The notes under the pieces: model-generated
What the model was told of the DNA's origin: nothing
The model's database searches: none
Seen by the model: only the letters and a program-made list of their open reading frames with translations
Position numbers and translations under genes: made by a program
Shown here: piece by piece, positions 35,134 through 48,038 of the stretch
Layout: every line of letters starts with the position of its first letter
Numbering within the stretch: the first letter of the stretch is position 1
NCBI GenBank assembly: GCA_963971305.1
Contig: OZ020309.1
Coordinates: 17,477,001 to 17,541,000, forward strand
Direction of reading: 5' to 3'
Source of the DNA: Arcuatula senhousia
Lineage: Eukaryota; Mollusca; Bivalvia; Mytilida; Mytilidae
Length of the DNA: 64,000 nucleotides

Positions 35134-36638
35134 TTTCCAAAACGATTGATGTAAATTTTCAATTTAACATTTGGCCAACTTTTATACCCAGACATGATGA
35201 ATAAGGTTTGAATTCGTTTATTCAAACGTTTTGAAAGAGTAAAATAAATCAGACAAGTTCCTTTCTGCAAGTAACAAAGGCCTAGTAAATGCACTAAAAG
35301 TGTAATATCTTACTTAAACAATACACGTTGTGACATCAATTGTTTTAGTGCTATTTTGAGGCTGTTTTGGTGGTATTTCCTAGTAGTGTCTATTGTCAAA
35401 AGCATAAAATGTTGTTTTTAACGTCAATAAAGAAGAAATGTAAAATGAAATGCATTTAATCGATTATTATTTGAGTGCAAATAAATTAAGAGGTACTGCA
35501 TTCTTGTAGGTAAATATGCATTGAAGTGCATGCTTTTGTTAGTTGTTTTAACATATCAACTTGATAACAAAAATCTAAAAAGATAAAATGTTCTGTCTTT
35601 TTCTCCATCCTTCTTGAGTATTTGCTTTATTAAAACAGACCTTAAAAGGTTGTAGTTTTTAAAGAAATTAACAAAATTATAAAATAAAAATTAATAATAC
35701 AATCGTGCCACCCAATCTAATTAAGCTGAGATCTACGTATATTTTGCTATCTTCATGAATTACTTTAACATATTAAAAGGAGGGTCATCTTTAAAAATCG
35801 TTTGTAATCTCAAAAAATTGTACGTGAAGCGGTTTTAATTGTATGATTTTTAAACGCAAAGTTGGTTTCTATATGCGCAATAAGCGATGAATTGTATTGC
35901 TGTATTCTGACGTAATCACCATCTCCTCTGTGATGTATCCACAATATTTTAACTAAGAGAATAGGGTGATGCAGAAAACAACTGGAGACACAAGGAGATG
36001 CATACAATGGGAGATTGATTCTGAGTTTGAAGATTTTTATTTTAAAGATGACCTCACCTTTCTAACGCATACACATTAGCTTATGCAAGAAAAGACAGAA
36101 CGACTAGGATTATACGAATAATACATCGGCTTGAAGACCAGCGAGATAAAAATTGTGGAAATGTATCTGAACACAACGAAATGTCAACCTATACAACTCT
36201 ACAATAAAGGTTACCATGGAAGAACTGATAAAAATGATGTAGGTGTTGGTGACGAATAAAAAAAGCAACATTGATTTTCATAAATTCTTTAAATGAACTT
36301 TGTAGATCGGCTTAATTTCAATAATCAAAAGTATACCAAATTTAAAATTCTGACACAGAAACGCCAAATATTCAATTCGCCAAAATCAATTAGTTATAGC
36401 ACCCAAGAGCTGTCCTATTAACATTACAAAGTTACGTTGCCAGCGAAGGTGACGTTTAACTATATATGTTTGAGGTTTTGTTCCATTGCCCGTGATGATG
36501 ACCTGCGTCAGTGGTCAACGGAGATAATTGACAGTGTCTGGTCACCGAAATTGAACAAATGATTGATTTAGGTAATCTAATAAGTTACTTTTGTATTGTT
36601 CTTGAGACAAATGATTCTATTTTCAGGGATTCTTTAAG
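35134..36638. other. Upstream region of the paralogue, nothing recognised
   Basis: No leader exon or E-box like that of gene A could be identified. Frames are short and motif-free. Confidence 0.35.
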
Positions 36639-36788
36639 CTGGTTTGTTGTTGAGTTTTGATGTCTATGCCAGTCTCCATTACCAACATGTCACCAGGAAT
36701 GGAGAAGTCATTAGCTCTGGATTATCCATAATGTACATTAGATTGGAATTCCTGAATTGCTCATACCCTACAACAGGATGCACAATGT
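36639..36788 (+). other. Candidate orphan exon, phase 1-1
   Basis: A 150-base segment lies between TTCTTTAAG and GTGAGT and is open for 49 codons. Its translation contains FDVYASLHYQHVTRNG and EFLNCSYPTTGCTM. Both ends are phase 1, the phase used by the neighbouring Methyltransf_FA/PAN genes and typical of shuffled extracellular modules. No domain is recognised and no partner exon was found, so it may be chance. Confidence 0.22.
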
Positions 36789-38295
36789 GTGAGTTATGAT
36801 ATATATGAGTAATTGGTCAGTATTTTGTACCAAACCTTTATATCGTTATAGAACAATTCATATCTTATACACCAACACATCAGCCATAATTAGTACAATC
36901 ATCCAAAAGAAAGAAAAGACATTATAAAGTTTTCTGAATGAAAATCAGTTTCATTTAATATTTTCTCCAAAACAATCGTTTAAAGAATGAAAAATGTATT
37001 CAGTTTCTCATTTTTAGACATCTTATTGATATTTTATCAGCATCTGACAACAGTATTCAAAGGTTGAGATTTGGGTAAAATTTAAGGCAAAAAACAGGCC
37101 TTATCGCCCCTACTCCTTTAACTTAGTACATGCCAAACACTAGTAATTTTTTATTTGGATCTCTATATGTCCGTTTGTATTCGGAATACATTATGTTGTA
37201 AGAAACAAATAGAGATGAATTGACCATCTCATTCCATTACAAAAACAACGACCAAATATCAACTTTGGTCTTTAGGGTAAAAGATACAGTTCAGATCCCT
37301 CATTAAAATAGTCATTTAAGTTTGCAGCTAAGATAATTTTTTGCATGTACATAGTAAATAGAAAAGAAACCCATTTCTAAACGGATCCATTTTTATCATA
37401 ATTAATGTTGAATGTTAGATGCTTTCCAATAAAATTGGAACAAGTAAAATATTTTGGAAATATTCGAAATGGCAAAACTTTAAAGTATTGGTAATTTTTC
37501 TAATCTGTCCTTTGTTATACAATATAGAAAAAGCTGTTTTGTTTACTTTGCAACCATTTGTGAAGTGCAATACTTAAAATAAACCTTAAAATTGGTTTTA
37601 AAAGTAATTTTATGCAAATTTGTAAGATTTTCTGAGAATTGGAAATAAATATATAGAAAAGTATTGTCCATTGCACTCATTTTGAAATCAGCCATGATGT
37701 TGGTGAATAGTACTTTTAAAGAGTGGCATAAACAATATGGTGTCAATGTGCTCATTTTTTTTTGTTATTTGCAAAATTTGTGACGTCACAATATGTATCC
37801 AACGACAACGTGATAATTTTCCTCTTTAACTGTATTGTTTTCCCTAAATGCCGGTCACTGATAATAAAGACGAGTAAAATAATACGATAAGATACCCAAT
37901 ATCCAGTGATATCATTCTTGTTATAAAATAAATGGTAATGTCGAATGAATTTTACTGAATTTGACCAAACTCAAAACTGTGGTAAACAACAATTTGTTGT
38001 TGAATATTGCATTGTCAGAGGACAATTTTTATCAATGTCTAGTTCAGTTATTTCATTAATCATTAATATGAACTGTTGAAATAAACGTTCATTGTAACAA
38101 TCGTATGTCTGCTCTTGAAAAGTCGTTAAAAGGACATGTATGGCCAAGCTCCACTTACATGGTGGTAGAGATGTCAATTAATCGGTTGTACCATGTGTTA
38201 TCTGAATTGCCCTTAAACGTCCGGTTAAGAAATTATCTTTTCCCTTACTTTTCTATTTTTTATTCTTTATCTGTCAAGGTATATGACGAAATACA
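36789..38295. other. Non-coding DNA
   Basis: No gene is recognised. Overlapping short frames at 37971-38177 and 38105-38410 have no motif, and the latter runs into the dispersed repeat at 38296. Confidence 0.4.
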
Positions 38296-38640
38296 AATGA
38301 CAACAAAGTTCCAGACAATAAATTTTGCTACGCCTGACGCGCGTTTCGTCTATTCAAGACTCATCAGAGGCGCTCTACCAAAAATATTGAAAATGCCAAA
38401 CACTGTATGAATATGAAGAGCATAGAACAGTATAACCAAAAATACCAAACTGGGGAACCAAATTATTACTAAGATATTCAACCTATGTCTGGGGTAGGAA
38501 GAACCTTAGGGTTTTGACAATTTTGAAATTTAGACGGATAATTTAAAGCTTTGATGTATTCTCCAACTCAAAAGTGTTGGTGCCGGAGCGGTGTGAGAGA
38601 CAAAGTCTGTGTTAAAATTGAGGTGTTGTCAATTAATTTT
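38296..38640 (+). repeat. Best-preserved copy of the TTCGTCTATTCAAGACTCAT dispersed repeat
   Basis: The order is ACAACAAAGTTCCAGAC, CGCCTGACGCGCGTTTCGTC, TATTCAAGACTCATCAGAGG, CGCTCTACCAAAAATATTG, ACCTATGTCTGGGGTAGG and finally TGTTGGTGCCGGAGCGG. Other copies or fragments in the window are at 16245, 21940, 24560, 25530, 25845, 54250 (inverted) and 59364. I recall this as an abundant mussel repeat; it has no coding capacity. Confidence 0.8.
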
Positions 38641-41529
38641 CAGGCAATAAATAAAAGACTTTAGCTGACACTCATGCCCATTTCTATAACATACATTGTA
38701 ACAACATCATTCCTTTCGTAGCATAAATTAAAGTTTACTCAAATTCAGACGCGAGTTGGCCTAACTGATTGCAGTTACTGTAGAAATGTGTTTGTTTCTT
38801 CAAGGTGTCATCGCCCCTTGTTGTCTAGAACTTTAAGTTTTGTTTTCTGAAGAGGCAGTCACTAACTTGCCAGTTTACCGGGGTTATATCTATCTGCATT
38901 TGCTCATCTGCTTTTATTTTTGTTTTAAATAATGATAATGGATTATGGTTAAGTTTAAATGACAATCAAAATCGAAATAGTGTAGACAATTTCGAGTAAA
39001 ATCCGGAAAAAAACTATCTGATCGACTCAGCATAAAGTGTACATTTGCATCAAAACAATAATAGAAAAACACAATGCTAATTGACTTTGGAGTCTTATTA
39101 AACCCCCTTTATTCATACATGAAGTCGAGGATTATGTTGAGTAGTATGTGAGCATTGTACGACGTAAGCAAATAAACCTTAAATAGCATCGTTTTAGTCA
39201 GACAAAGTTTTTATATAGTTATCGCATACTGACCGAGATAAGATAAAAAGGCTAGCTTTACCAGAGATATTTAATACGAAAAACATAGTACACTTGCAAG
39301 TACACTCAATGCCTCTGAAGAAAAATTGTTGTCGATTATTGGTTTTGTTTGCATCATTTTGTTTTGTTGAAGTGTTTGTATGTTCACCAATTGTGTCCTT
39401 GTCTGTTGTGATTAACGATGTTTGATTGCCTCTTTGGTACACTTATGCTTCTTTACATACATTGTATAATAAAATTTGCAATTAAATAATGACAATGATG
39501 AAACCTTTAAGTTTTTTTTCAACTTGTGACACTGTTTCATTGAACAAATTGTATCAACATAACTAGTCAAAACTAGTTTAATCTATAACTGACATGTTGA
39601 TATCTGTCTTAATTCGATTTAAAGCCGGGGTTGACATTTGTTCAGTTTGAAGTATTTTGGTTTGGTTTATTTATCATACACGGAAATAATTTCATATCCA
39701 TTTGACATCAAAACGCCGCAATTGGCAAAAAAACTTTTGTAAATGTTTACTGAGCTGAGAGTAAATTGAATAAAGAGGACGAAAAAGAAAATTAAGTTCA
39801 ATAAACATTGGTCAAACAACATGACCGATAACATTTTTTTTTAAAAAGAAATATACTTCAATATAAAAACGTCTGTTACTTTTGGTGCTATTTTTATTTA
39901 AGACTTATATTGAATGCCATTTTATTTCCATTTTGAAAAATTCCATTAGAAAATGTTCACATGTGAAGCAATTCTTATTAAAAGCCCCTAATTATAGTAC
40001 TTTCTTATCTCACAAATAGTTTGCCATTTAGTCAAATCCATTGAAGAACTTATTTAGTTATATATAACTATATACCAATGTAAGTTTAAATGACAGGAAA
40101 TCAGTATTGTCAAACAAAATACATGTATGCCTATTTCAAAACTTTAAACAATAATTTAAATTGTCTTATTAAACCGGTACTTGTACCTATGCAGAATAAG
40201 TAAAAACCTAAGAATTTTGATTTTTCAATATGCTGAATTATTTATTTATTTATTTGTATTCTACTGTACTAGACTTTTGAAGAAGAGAAAGGTTGACCCT
40301 TTAATTTGTTTTTATACCAATGATCGTTTTAATCTTAATCTGTCATGTTATACATATGGGCAACTTTTAAAATTATCAGAGACTGATACATGTAATGATA
40401 AAACTGCTTAATATATCTTTTATTACTTTTCTATTTCCAGACATCATTCATGTTTTCCTTGAGGTCTACAAGTGACTTCAGGATAAAAATAAGCAATGCA
40501 ATCGCTATTCTGTAATTTTTTTTATTTTGATATTCACAATGTGACTTGGTGTCATGCAATTGTATACCATATCTCTTCTTCTTATAGATGCTGTGGGGTG
40601 CTCCTTGATATATCGATATACAGCATAATCAAATTAACCGTTGTACAAAATGTATACCTGTTTTGGTATTGTAGGTTTGATACATCATACACAGCATTTT
40701 GTACTTTAACATTGCTTTTTAAAACATTCTGTACCGAATCAAATTTATGTTTGTATGTCTATAATTGGTTGATTGTTTAGCAGCTGAATTAGGGGTTAGT
40801 TGTACCAGTTAAAGCACCACATACACAGCAACACCACTGTCAAAGGAGGAGATAATTAACAATCATAATTTTGTCATTTCCCGTTGACAAAAGGAACGAT
40901 TACATTCCATCTTTGTTTTGGATTACACAATTACATAAGACTCCATACCAACGACGTCTTATTGCTGGTCACCCTTATGTCCAACTAAACCTCTTTCAAT
41001 TTTATTAACATCAATATTGATGGCAATAAAATCTATTTAAAACTTTTTTGATTGTTGTTACTCTAGAAATGGTGTCAATCAAATGTGGATTCTCAAATAT
41101 TCTAAATAACTGATGAAAAATCTCCATTCCAGACTATTTTAGACTTGTAATAGCATTCAGACTTTTCAGGTATCTACATTATATTCTTAAATAACAAATT
41201 TACAATTCAAATATCGTTTGACAGAGTTGATTAAAATGTAGTCTTATCAAAATAAATGTAAAGTGCAAGTACACATATTTGGTAGCCGATTATATAAAAA
41301 AAAACTTATTTTGACATCCTTGAATCTAGTAAGAAAATCTTACTTACAGAAGATCAAATAAAAGAAAACAAAAATGCAAAATTTTCTTATCGACAAAATA
41401 TTTGTACAGTTTGTTGGATATGTTTTTCAGCAGAAAATTTGTATTCCAATGCGCACAAATTGTGCCCAATTGTTTCAGTTTTGTTTGCCGATTTGTTTCT
41501 TCATTCATATGAAATTGACTTCTCACAAT
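38641..41529. other. AT-rich non-coding DNA
   Basis: An inverted fragment of the GTCAAAAGTCCGAA family is suspected at about 39330-39450 (TTTGATTGCCTCTTTGGTACAC). Otherwise frames such as 40181-40411 and 40496-40780 show no domain. Confidence 0.4.
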
Positions 41530-42046
41530 AAATTCTTAACAAAAAGGATCGCAGACCTGCTTCATTCTTTTATTTCACATTTTTTGGTTATATTGATGAT
41601 GTCCTTTAACTAAAAAATCATCGATTTTGTTGACTTTTTGCAATCTTATGCATCCAAAGGAACTTGAGATAAAGGACATTACAAATTATAGGAGGTCCGT
41701 TTCATACATGAATTTGAATCTTTCTCGAAATTGGCATACTAGATAGGCTTTATACAAAGCTCTATGATAAATGCGTGATAACTTCAACTTCCCGTTTCTC
41801 CAGCATATGAATTTTACGTATCACAATTGATTCGTTATTCCAGAAAAACTTTTGGGGAGTATTTCGACTTCCTTGATAGAGCAACACAGCTGACTAGAAA
41901 ATTGTTTTCACAAGGGTACAGTGCTCCCAGATTGTTGTAATCACTGAACAAATTTTACGGAAGACATCATCTGCTTGTAGACAAATACGGGGTTTCTATC
42001 TCTCAGATGATTGCAGATTTTGATTTAAAAGTAAAGAGGCACATAT
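41530..42046 (+). pseudogene. Reverse transcriptase relic, plus strand
   Basis: In shifting frames one reads GYIDDVL near 41590, then the cognate of SPAYEFYVSQLIRYSRKTF at about 41800-41850, DFLDRATQLTRKLF at 41870-41905 and LNKFYGRHHLL near 41950. This is the same polymerase family as 12742-13212, with several frameshifts and stops. It faces another relic at 42330-42872. Confidence 0.65.
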
Positions 42047-42215
42047 GGGGCATTCGAGTGTCAAAATTCCGAAAGGGCAACGACGAAACCGGTAAACACA
42101 AACAAGACAACACAAAAAAACACAAAGCACAAACTCAACCGAATGGAAATCAACACCGCAAACTCAAGTCGTAACAAGAGTGAACTCATGTGCTCCGGAA
42201 GAGTTAGTCCCGCCA
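42047..42215. repeat. Dispersed repeat modules between two opposed relics
   Basis: GTGTCAAAATTCCGAAAGGG, CAACGACGAAACCGGTAAAC and AAACTCAAGTCGTAACAAGA, then GAACTCATGTGCTCCGG, join the two modules seen separately elsewhere (12430, 14380), showing they are parts of one element. Confidence 0.6.
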
Positions 42216-42329
42216 GCTTTAGTACACCTATTGTGTTGTAAATTTCCAATTCAGTGTGTCAAATCGGATAAAGGAAGACAAAACAAAATTTCTACGACAA
42301 ACCAACAATTGCACTCATTTGAGAGAAAG

Positions 42330-42872
42330 AAATACAATATTTGTCTACAAGTGCTCAGTGTCATCCGTAAAATTTCTTGAATGAAGACAGCAACCGCGGA
42401 GCAACATTACCCTGTTTCAGCAATTTCTGTGTCAAACGTGACGCTCTGCCAAGGAATAAATGTAATTACCACAAGCTCTGGAGTAAAGAATCAACTGTGA
42501 TACGAATACTTCATAAGCAAGAGCGGATGGAATGGAATGTTGCTACACAAGGAGGAAAAGTTGACGATATTGGAAAGTTGATATCATCACGTTTATCATA
42601 GAGCTTTTTTGAAAGTCTTCCTTGAAAGTCAGTTTCGAGATGTAGATCTAAATTTGAAACAGACTTTCTAGAATCTGTTGTGTCTTTATCTCAAGTTCAG
42701 GAGAATATATAAGATGGAGAAAGTCACCAAATCGAGAATTCTTCAGTGAAAGGACATCATCAATATAACGGAACGCGAGGTTAGAAGGGAGAGTTAGTCT
42801 ACGATCTTTTTTGTCTATAAAAGATTGTAAGAAGTCTGCTTCATGGTTTGGCATATGATTTGGTTTTGTCAT
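42330..42872 (-). pseudogene. Reverse transcriptase relic, minus strand, YIDD intact
   Basis: From 42872 downward an open frame of 74 codons reads KPNHMPNHEADFLQSF, then LAFRYIDDVLSLKNSRFGDF with the catalytic YIDD box. After a break the cognates of LSKKLYDKRDD, RASRLTQKLL and LLSSFKKFYG follow down to about 42340, in altered frames. It is the best-preserved catalytic box of this polymerase family in the window. Domain order is that of a retroelement reverse transcriptase C-terminal half; upstream palm motifs are missing. Confidence 0.72.
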
Positions 42873-42949
42873 CTTTTCCGGATTTTACCAACACAAAATC
42901 AATCTTTGGCAACGTGACGGGTGTGCTACAGCACGCAAGAACTGCTTAC

Positions 42950-43140
42950 TCTTCTGGAGCATCGAGTTCACTCTCGTTTCGACTTTCAGGTTGCTTATAT
43001 GCCATTAATTTCTTATGTGTTTTTTTGTTTGGTATGTGGTCTGTTTCGTTGTGATGATTTTTTGACTGCTAATTATGTCTGTCTTTTCGTAATATTGATG
43101 CTTGATCGCCCCCTTGGTACACCTTTGCTTTTTTTCATTT
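42950..43140. repeat. Inverted dispersed repeat modules
   Basis: GGAGCATCGAGTTCACTCTC with GTTTCGACTTTCAGG is the inverse of the CGAGAGT module, and CTTGATCGCCCCCTTGGTAC at the right is the inverse of the GTCAAAAGTCCGAA module end. They extend the minus-strand relic. Confidence 0.5.
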
Positions 43141-43284
43141 TAAGATAAAATAGATATTCATTATTCATGCAATAGGATTAACAAAGTTGATTTTAAAATT
43201 TTATTATTTTAGATAAAAATAAACATAAAACATTATTTCTTACTTTTAAAATTAACAAGTCATGTATGGTCGAAACCGTTTATG

Positions 43285-44563
43285 TCACTGAACGGAATTG
43301 TTCCCTTTGATTCTTAAAAGGATTTTAACTTCACAAGCACTGACAATTTTCACATAATCGGGTATCGTTTGAATCAATGTTTCCCATTTAGTTGTCTCTG
43401 TCCAGAATAGTCTACTTGTATTCATGTATTTTTCTTCTTTGTTTCTCTTACGACAAATTACTTCTGAATTTCCGATTGAAAGATTTTCAAAGTAAGCGCA
43501 TTCATTTGTTTGAATAGAACTGGTACAGTTCAGGGTTGAGAAAACCTTTCTTTCAGAAAAAATATAGATGTTTGAATCAACAGCGTATGTTTTCATAAAT
43601 GTAAATGAATAAGGAATCTCAGTGAGTACCTTAACATTTTTTGTATGAGGATTAAAAACATAGACCGCAGTTGTGTTTGGTTTTATTTTTTGTTCATTTG
43701 TCTATTAATGAACAAAAGATATAAATCAAATCATTGCAGACGACAGACGACGGATAAATCGGAATACTTTCTCGTTGTAGCCTTGCAACAATTTTCCAGG
43801 GACCACTTTTGTTGCTGAGGACATGTTCCTCTATTTCTAAGACATTCCTGCTCTTATAAATTCCACCAATTGCATAGCAATGATTATTGCAAGATATGAG
43901 ATTAAATAACGAACGCTCACACCTCAAACTCCCTATCTTTTCACACACGTGCAATAGTGGATAAAAGCAGTAGACTGATTTTCCTTAGGAACAAAACAAA
44001 TGAGGCTCGACTGTCTCGTCTGCTGGAATGCAGTGGCATTGAAATACCTTATCCTTTTCATTACTTGTTGTTATTTTCAACTCAGTGCATTTCAAACTCA
44101 AGTTGTTATCATAAACATTTGCGGTAATTGATCGTTTTGATGAGCACGTATCACATAAGAATAAAACGTAATATAGTATAACATTTTTAACAATTTTTGT
44201 TAGTCCTGTATTACCATTTAGAAGGCATAATTTTTTCTCATTTTCTTTAAGAATTGCAATTGCATCTAAGTCGAGATTGTACCTAAAAATTAGGTTTGAT
44301 AACAATTTGTGGTTTTCGACTGTTAGATTTGACATAATCCATTTTTTACAGCAACTAAATGCATTTTGTGAATTAGCTTTTTTAGCAACAAATAAAATGT
44401 GTTTAATGTTGTCAATATCTATTTCCAATTGCTCATCTACTGGTAAAATTCTAATCAGTTGACTTTTGAGCATATGATTGTGAATACCAGTAAGATAATC
44501 TTCAAGGCTAGGTGTATCTTCAACATATTTTTCTAATGTACCGGTATACACACGTGACTCCAT
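43285..44563 (-). pseudogene. BTB/BACK-kelch-like gene, disrupted
   Basis: Three open segments line up on the minus strand. The first, 44563-43985 (192 codons), has a BTB-tail/BACK-like helical region (DIDNIKHILFVAKKANSQNA, CCKKWIMSNLTVENHKLL). A TAA at 43985-43987 ends it, but the same frame continues into 43954-43694, which has a kelch-like blade (NNHCYAIGGIY, SGPWKIVARL, SVVCNDLIYIF). Near 43697-43706 the frame shifts by one base and continues as TAVYVFNPHTKNVKVL and then 43596-43285. Kelch-like proteins are usually cullin-3 adaptors. Here most of the BTB fold and several blades are missing, so with one stop and one frameshift it is probably dead. It has no visible introns. The duplication boundary lies 125 bases upstream. 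Confidence 0.5.
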
Positions 44564-47500
44564 ATTTCATGTATTTTGAAAACTTTTTATTACGCTTAAA
44601 CTTGAATTTTGCTGTGAATTACATTTTTCTTCAAGTTAATAATACAAATTCAAAAATCCAAATTCGTTATAGGCATGATGGTTGGTCTCACTTTTATGAG
44701 CATGTCAGGAGTGTAACACTCATCTTTAAGAGGGTGCTGTTTCAATATGATGATGTTCTGCATGTCAATTTTGGGTTTAATTTATTCAGCTAGCTGTCCT
44801 TAGTTAAAAATTCCCCCATTGTGGCAATTTCATGTTCACTATTTATATGAAATATTTGAATAAGTGGTGTCAGGAGTGTAACACTTTTGAAAATGTCAGG
44901 AGTGTAACACTTTAATTTGTTGGATAACTTGCATTTAAAATATAATTAACACTTTTTGTTGACTTTTAACCAAAACTAGATATCTTTCATGATGAATTAT
45001 GTTTGTTTTAGATTAATTTGCAGTCAAAAACTTGCTTTTTGCCACTCAGACTGACTTCTGAATTGATGTTGCAATGTGTGAGCTATAGCAATTCATATCT
45101 TTAAAAAATATACAATTTTTTCATATGGTTGATCATAAAAAAACTACATGAAATGAAATAGTCCAAGTTTATGCAGCAACAATCTATTCTCTGTTTATAA
45201 ATTCATTACAAGACCTATATACCGTCCAAATAAAAATGTTACACTCCTGACATATTTGAAAATAACTTGTATACTACTTATTTTTGATCAAATAATGATC
45301 AAATTGTTCCTTAAAGCAATATACAACTGTTAGATCATGATCTATACACCTATGTATTACAATATATGGTACAATTGTTGTTTAGGGGATGTCAGGAGTG
45401 TAACACCACTTTTGAGCTACAAATTTTAAATATTTCATACAAATTTATGAAATAAGTTATGTTAATTGAAGTTTTTGTGCTTTGGCAAAAAACCTCAAGT
45501 CAAAAAGTGATAAACTGATCATAATATGTATTGTTTCAAGCTAAATATTTGCTGTCAGGAGTGTAACATGCTATATATTGAAAATTGATTGCTACTTTGT
45601 CCATTAAGAACTAAAAATTAGAAAGATATATTTCTATGAAATTTTCTGTGGACGAAAGAGCAACCCAGAGGTTTCGTTTAAAGCATGTTTCAGTGCTCAA
45701 ATTTAAGTATTTTAGAAAATATGTAAACTTGTCTAGGTAAAGGTAAAATAAAAACCACTAAAAATGGAGGAAAATTTTTTTTTTTTCAATGGTAACATTT
45801 TGCATTAAAAATCAATGATTTTTTCGTTTTTGAGTATTAGTGAAATACAAAATGACGAAGAATTAAACCAAAATCAAACCACTTTTTTCAAATTGGCTCC
45901 TGAAAATCCTGTATTTTATCCAAAAAATGAGCCCAAAAAGCTGTCATAAAAATGCTGATATTTTTTTCTGATGTATTTTCTTTGCAAATGCTTAATAAAT
46001 TTCAAAAATTGAATATATTTGGGTCCTTAGCATGTATAGTTGGAGGACTTTTAACTGATTTGATTTTTTACCACCTATGTCACACTTTTGCGTCATTTTT
46101 TTTTGAAACAGCCCATTTCTGAAAGATGGCATAGGCCCGCCCCTAAACAATCCATATGTGCTTCCATCACATTGATTAATTTCACTTAGATGGCATGGTT
46201 TAATTTGTCTAAAGATGGCAAAAGAACTTAATAAAAAAAGTTTAGCCCTTACTTAAAATCTTTTTCTGATGTAATATTTTGCATGTGGAAAACTATAGTT
46301 ATTCTTTTTATTTCAATTTTCTTGTTCAATTGTTCATTTAATCTGCAAAATTAAAAATCACTATGTCATGTATGTTAAAGTTTATAAGAACTGGCCAACT
46401 TTATAGTTTTCATTGTTGTTGCTGTTGTTCTTATTATAATTGTCAATTAGTATATTAACTTTATAACTGGCTTACACTACATGTATATACATCACCATGT
46501 CCAAGTAAATTCACTTTATATCAATCAAAATTATATACTGACATGACTGATGGGGAGAGATGCCATGCTGGGGTACTTTCAAACTACATGTAGCAATAAA
46601 CACCAGAATTGCACAGGTATTACCAGTTGAAATTATATATTACCAGGTTTTTAATTCACATGTATTTTGAGTAACATGTGGAAACAAAGATAATTCAAAA
46701 ACAATGCTTAAAAATAAAATTTAAGGATAGTTTGATTAGAAAAACATTAGTAAATTTTGAAGAGTTCCACAAAACCATGTATACCTCTAGTTTAAATGAC
46801 TTGTAATATGTTTCTTTTCCCTGTAATTTTACAACCCTCATTTTAAAGGAACAACAACAAAGATTTGATTTCATATTAATAGACTGCAAAAGTTGATAAA
46901 GAATGACTCAAGCTTTGAGGTATATGCAAATTCACTTTCTTTTTTTATCAACTTTTTACCCTCTATAAAATCAGTTAAACACCAGCTATATTTAACTGAC
47001 TAGATAAAATCACAGAAAACTGAATAACATTCAAACACCAGAGCAAAAAAAAAAAGCCAAGAATATGAACACTATGAGGTGGATACTTGCAAGCTTTTTA
47101 GGTGTAAGTGCATAGTATTAACATGCCTGCATGTGTATTACATACATGTATGTATTTGTTGCATAACCAGTATACATATGTTTAGAACCCAATTATAGAG
47201 TTGAAAATGAAAACTGCATTGAAAAAAAAACTGATTCTAACTTCTTTGTTAACATGATTCAGGGGAAGATCTAGGATTTAAGTTTATGTTGGGGGGGGGG
47301 GGTGGCGTGATAAAATATAGTTTTCCAGACCTTGCCATGCAAGCAAGCTGTGAATAATTATAAATATCTGTGTGTTTTATGCAAATAGCCTACTTTAGTC
47401 AGTTTACATTTTTGTAAGTGTTGACGTATGCCTAGTATGCCTTTCATTGGATCTTTGGATCTGTGCCTGTGATTAACTTCATGTATTTATATTCAACATA

Positions 47501-47955
47501 CAAAATATGTATGGACAAAACACAAGTATTAAGTGATTCATATTCATGAATAATATCTAATATTTTGATGTTATAAAAATATATTATTATTTATTGTGAC
47601 CCATTAATTGGAAATAATTTATATTCAATCCTTTATTTGCAATAGTTGAGAAGTCAATTGGGTAACATGCAGTGTCTTTAGTGCTACTTGGGTACAAATT
47701 GAATTGAAACTGTTCATTATCATCATGATTTTATTTCAACTTCTTTCCCCTATTTATATATGGTTCAATAAGAATAATATAAGAAGAGTTTTCACAATTA
47801 ATTACAACACACTTAAGTCAAATATATTTACCATTGTCTAATAAAATAAAAACTACATAAGATGTTTACATTATAATAAATATCTTAAAATGTAAGTCAA
47901 TGCATTCCGAACCTTGTTTAATGTTTAACTTTGTAAAGTAAGTTCGGGTAATTTT

Positions 47956-48038
47956 CAGACATGGCCAAGTACTTTTCAGACATGATCAAGTACTTTTCAG
48001 ACTTGATCCAGTACTTTTCAGACTTGGTCAAGTAATTT
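47956..48038 (+). repeat. 21 bp minisatellite, four units (copy B)
   Basis: Same four units as 9316-9398, with no difference seen by eye. Confidence 0.85.
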
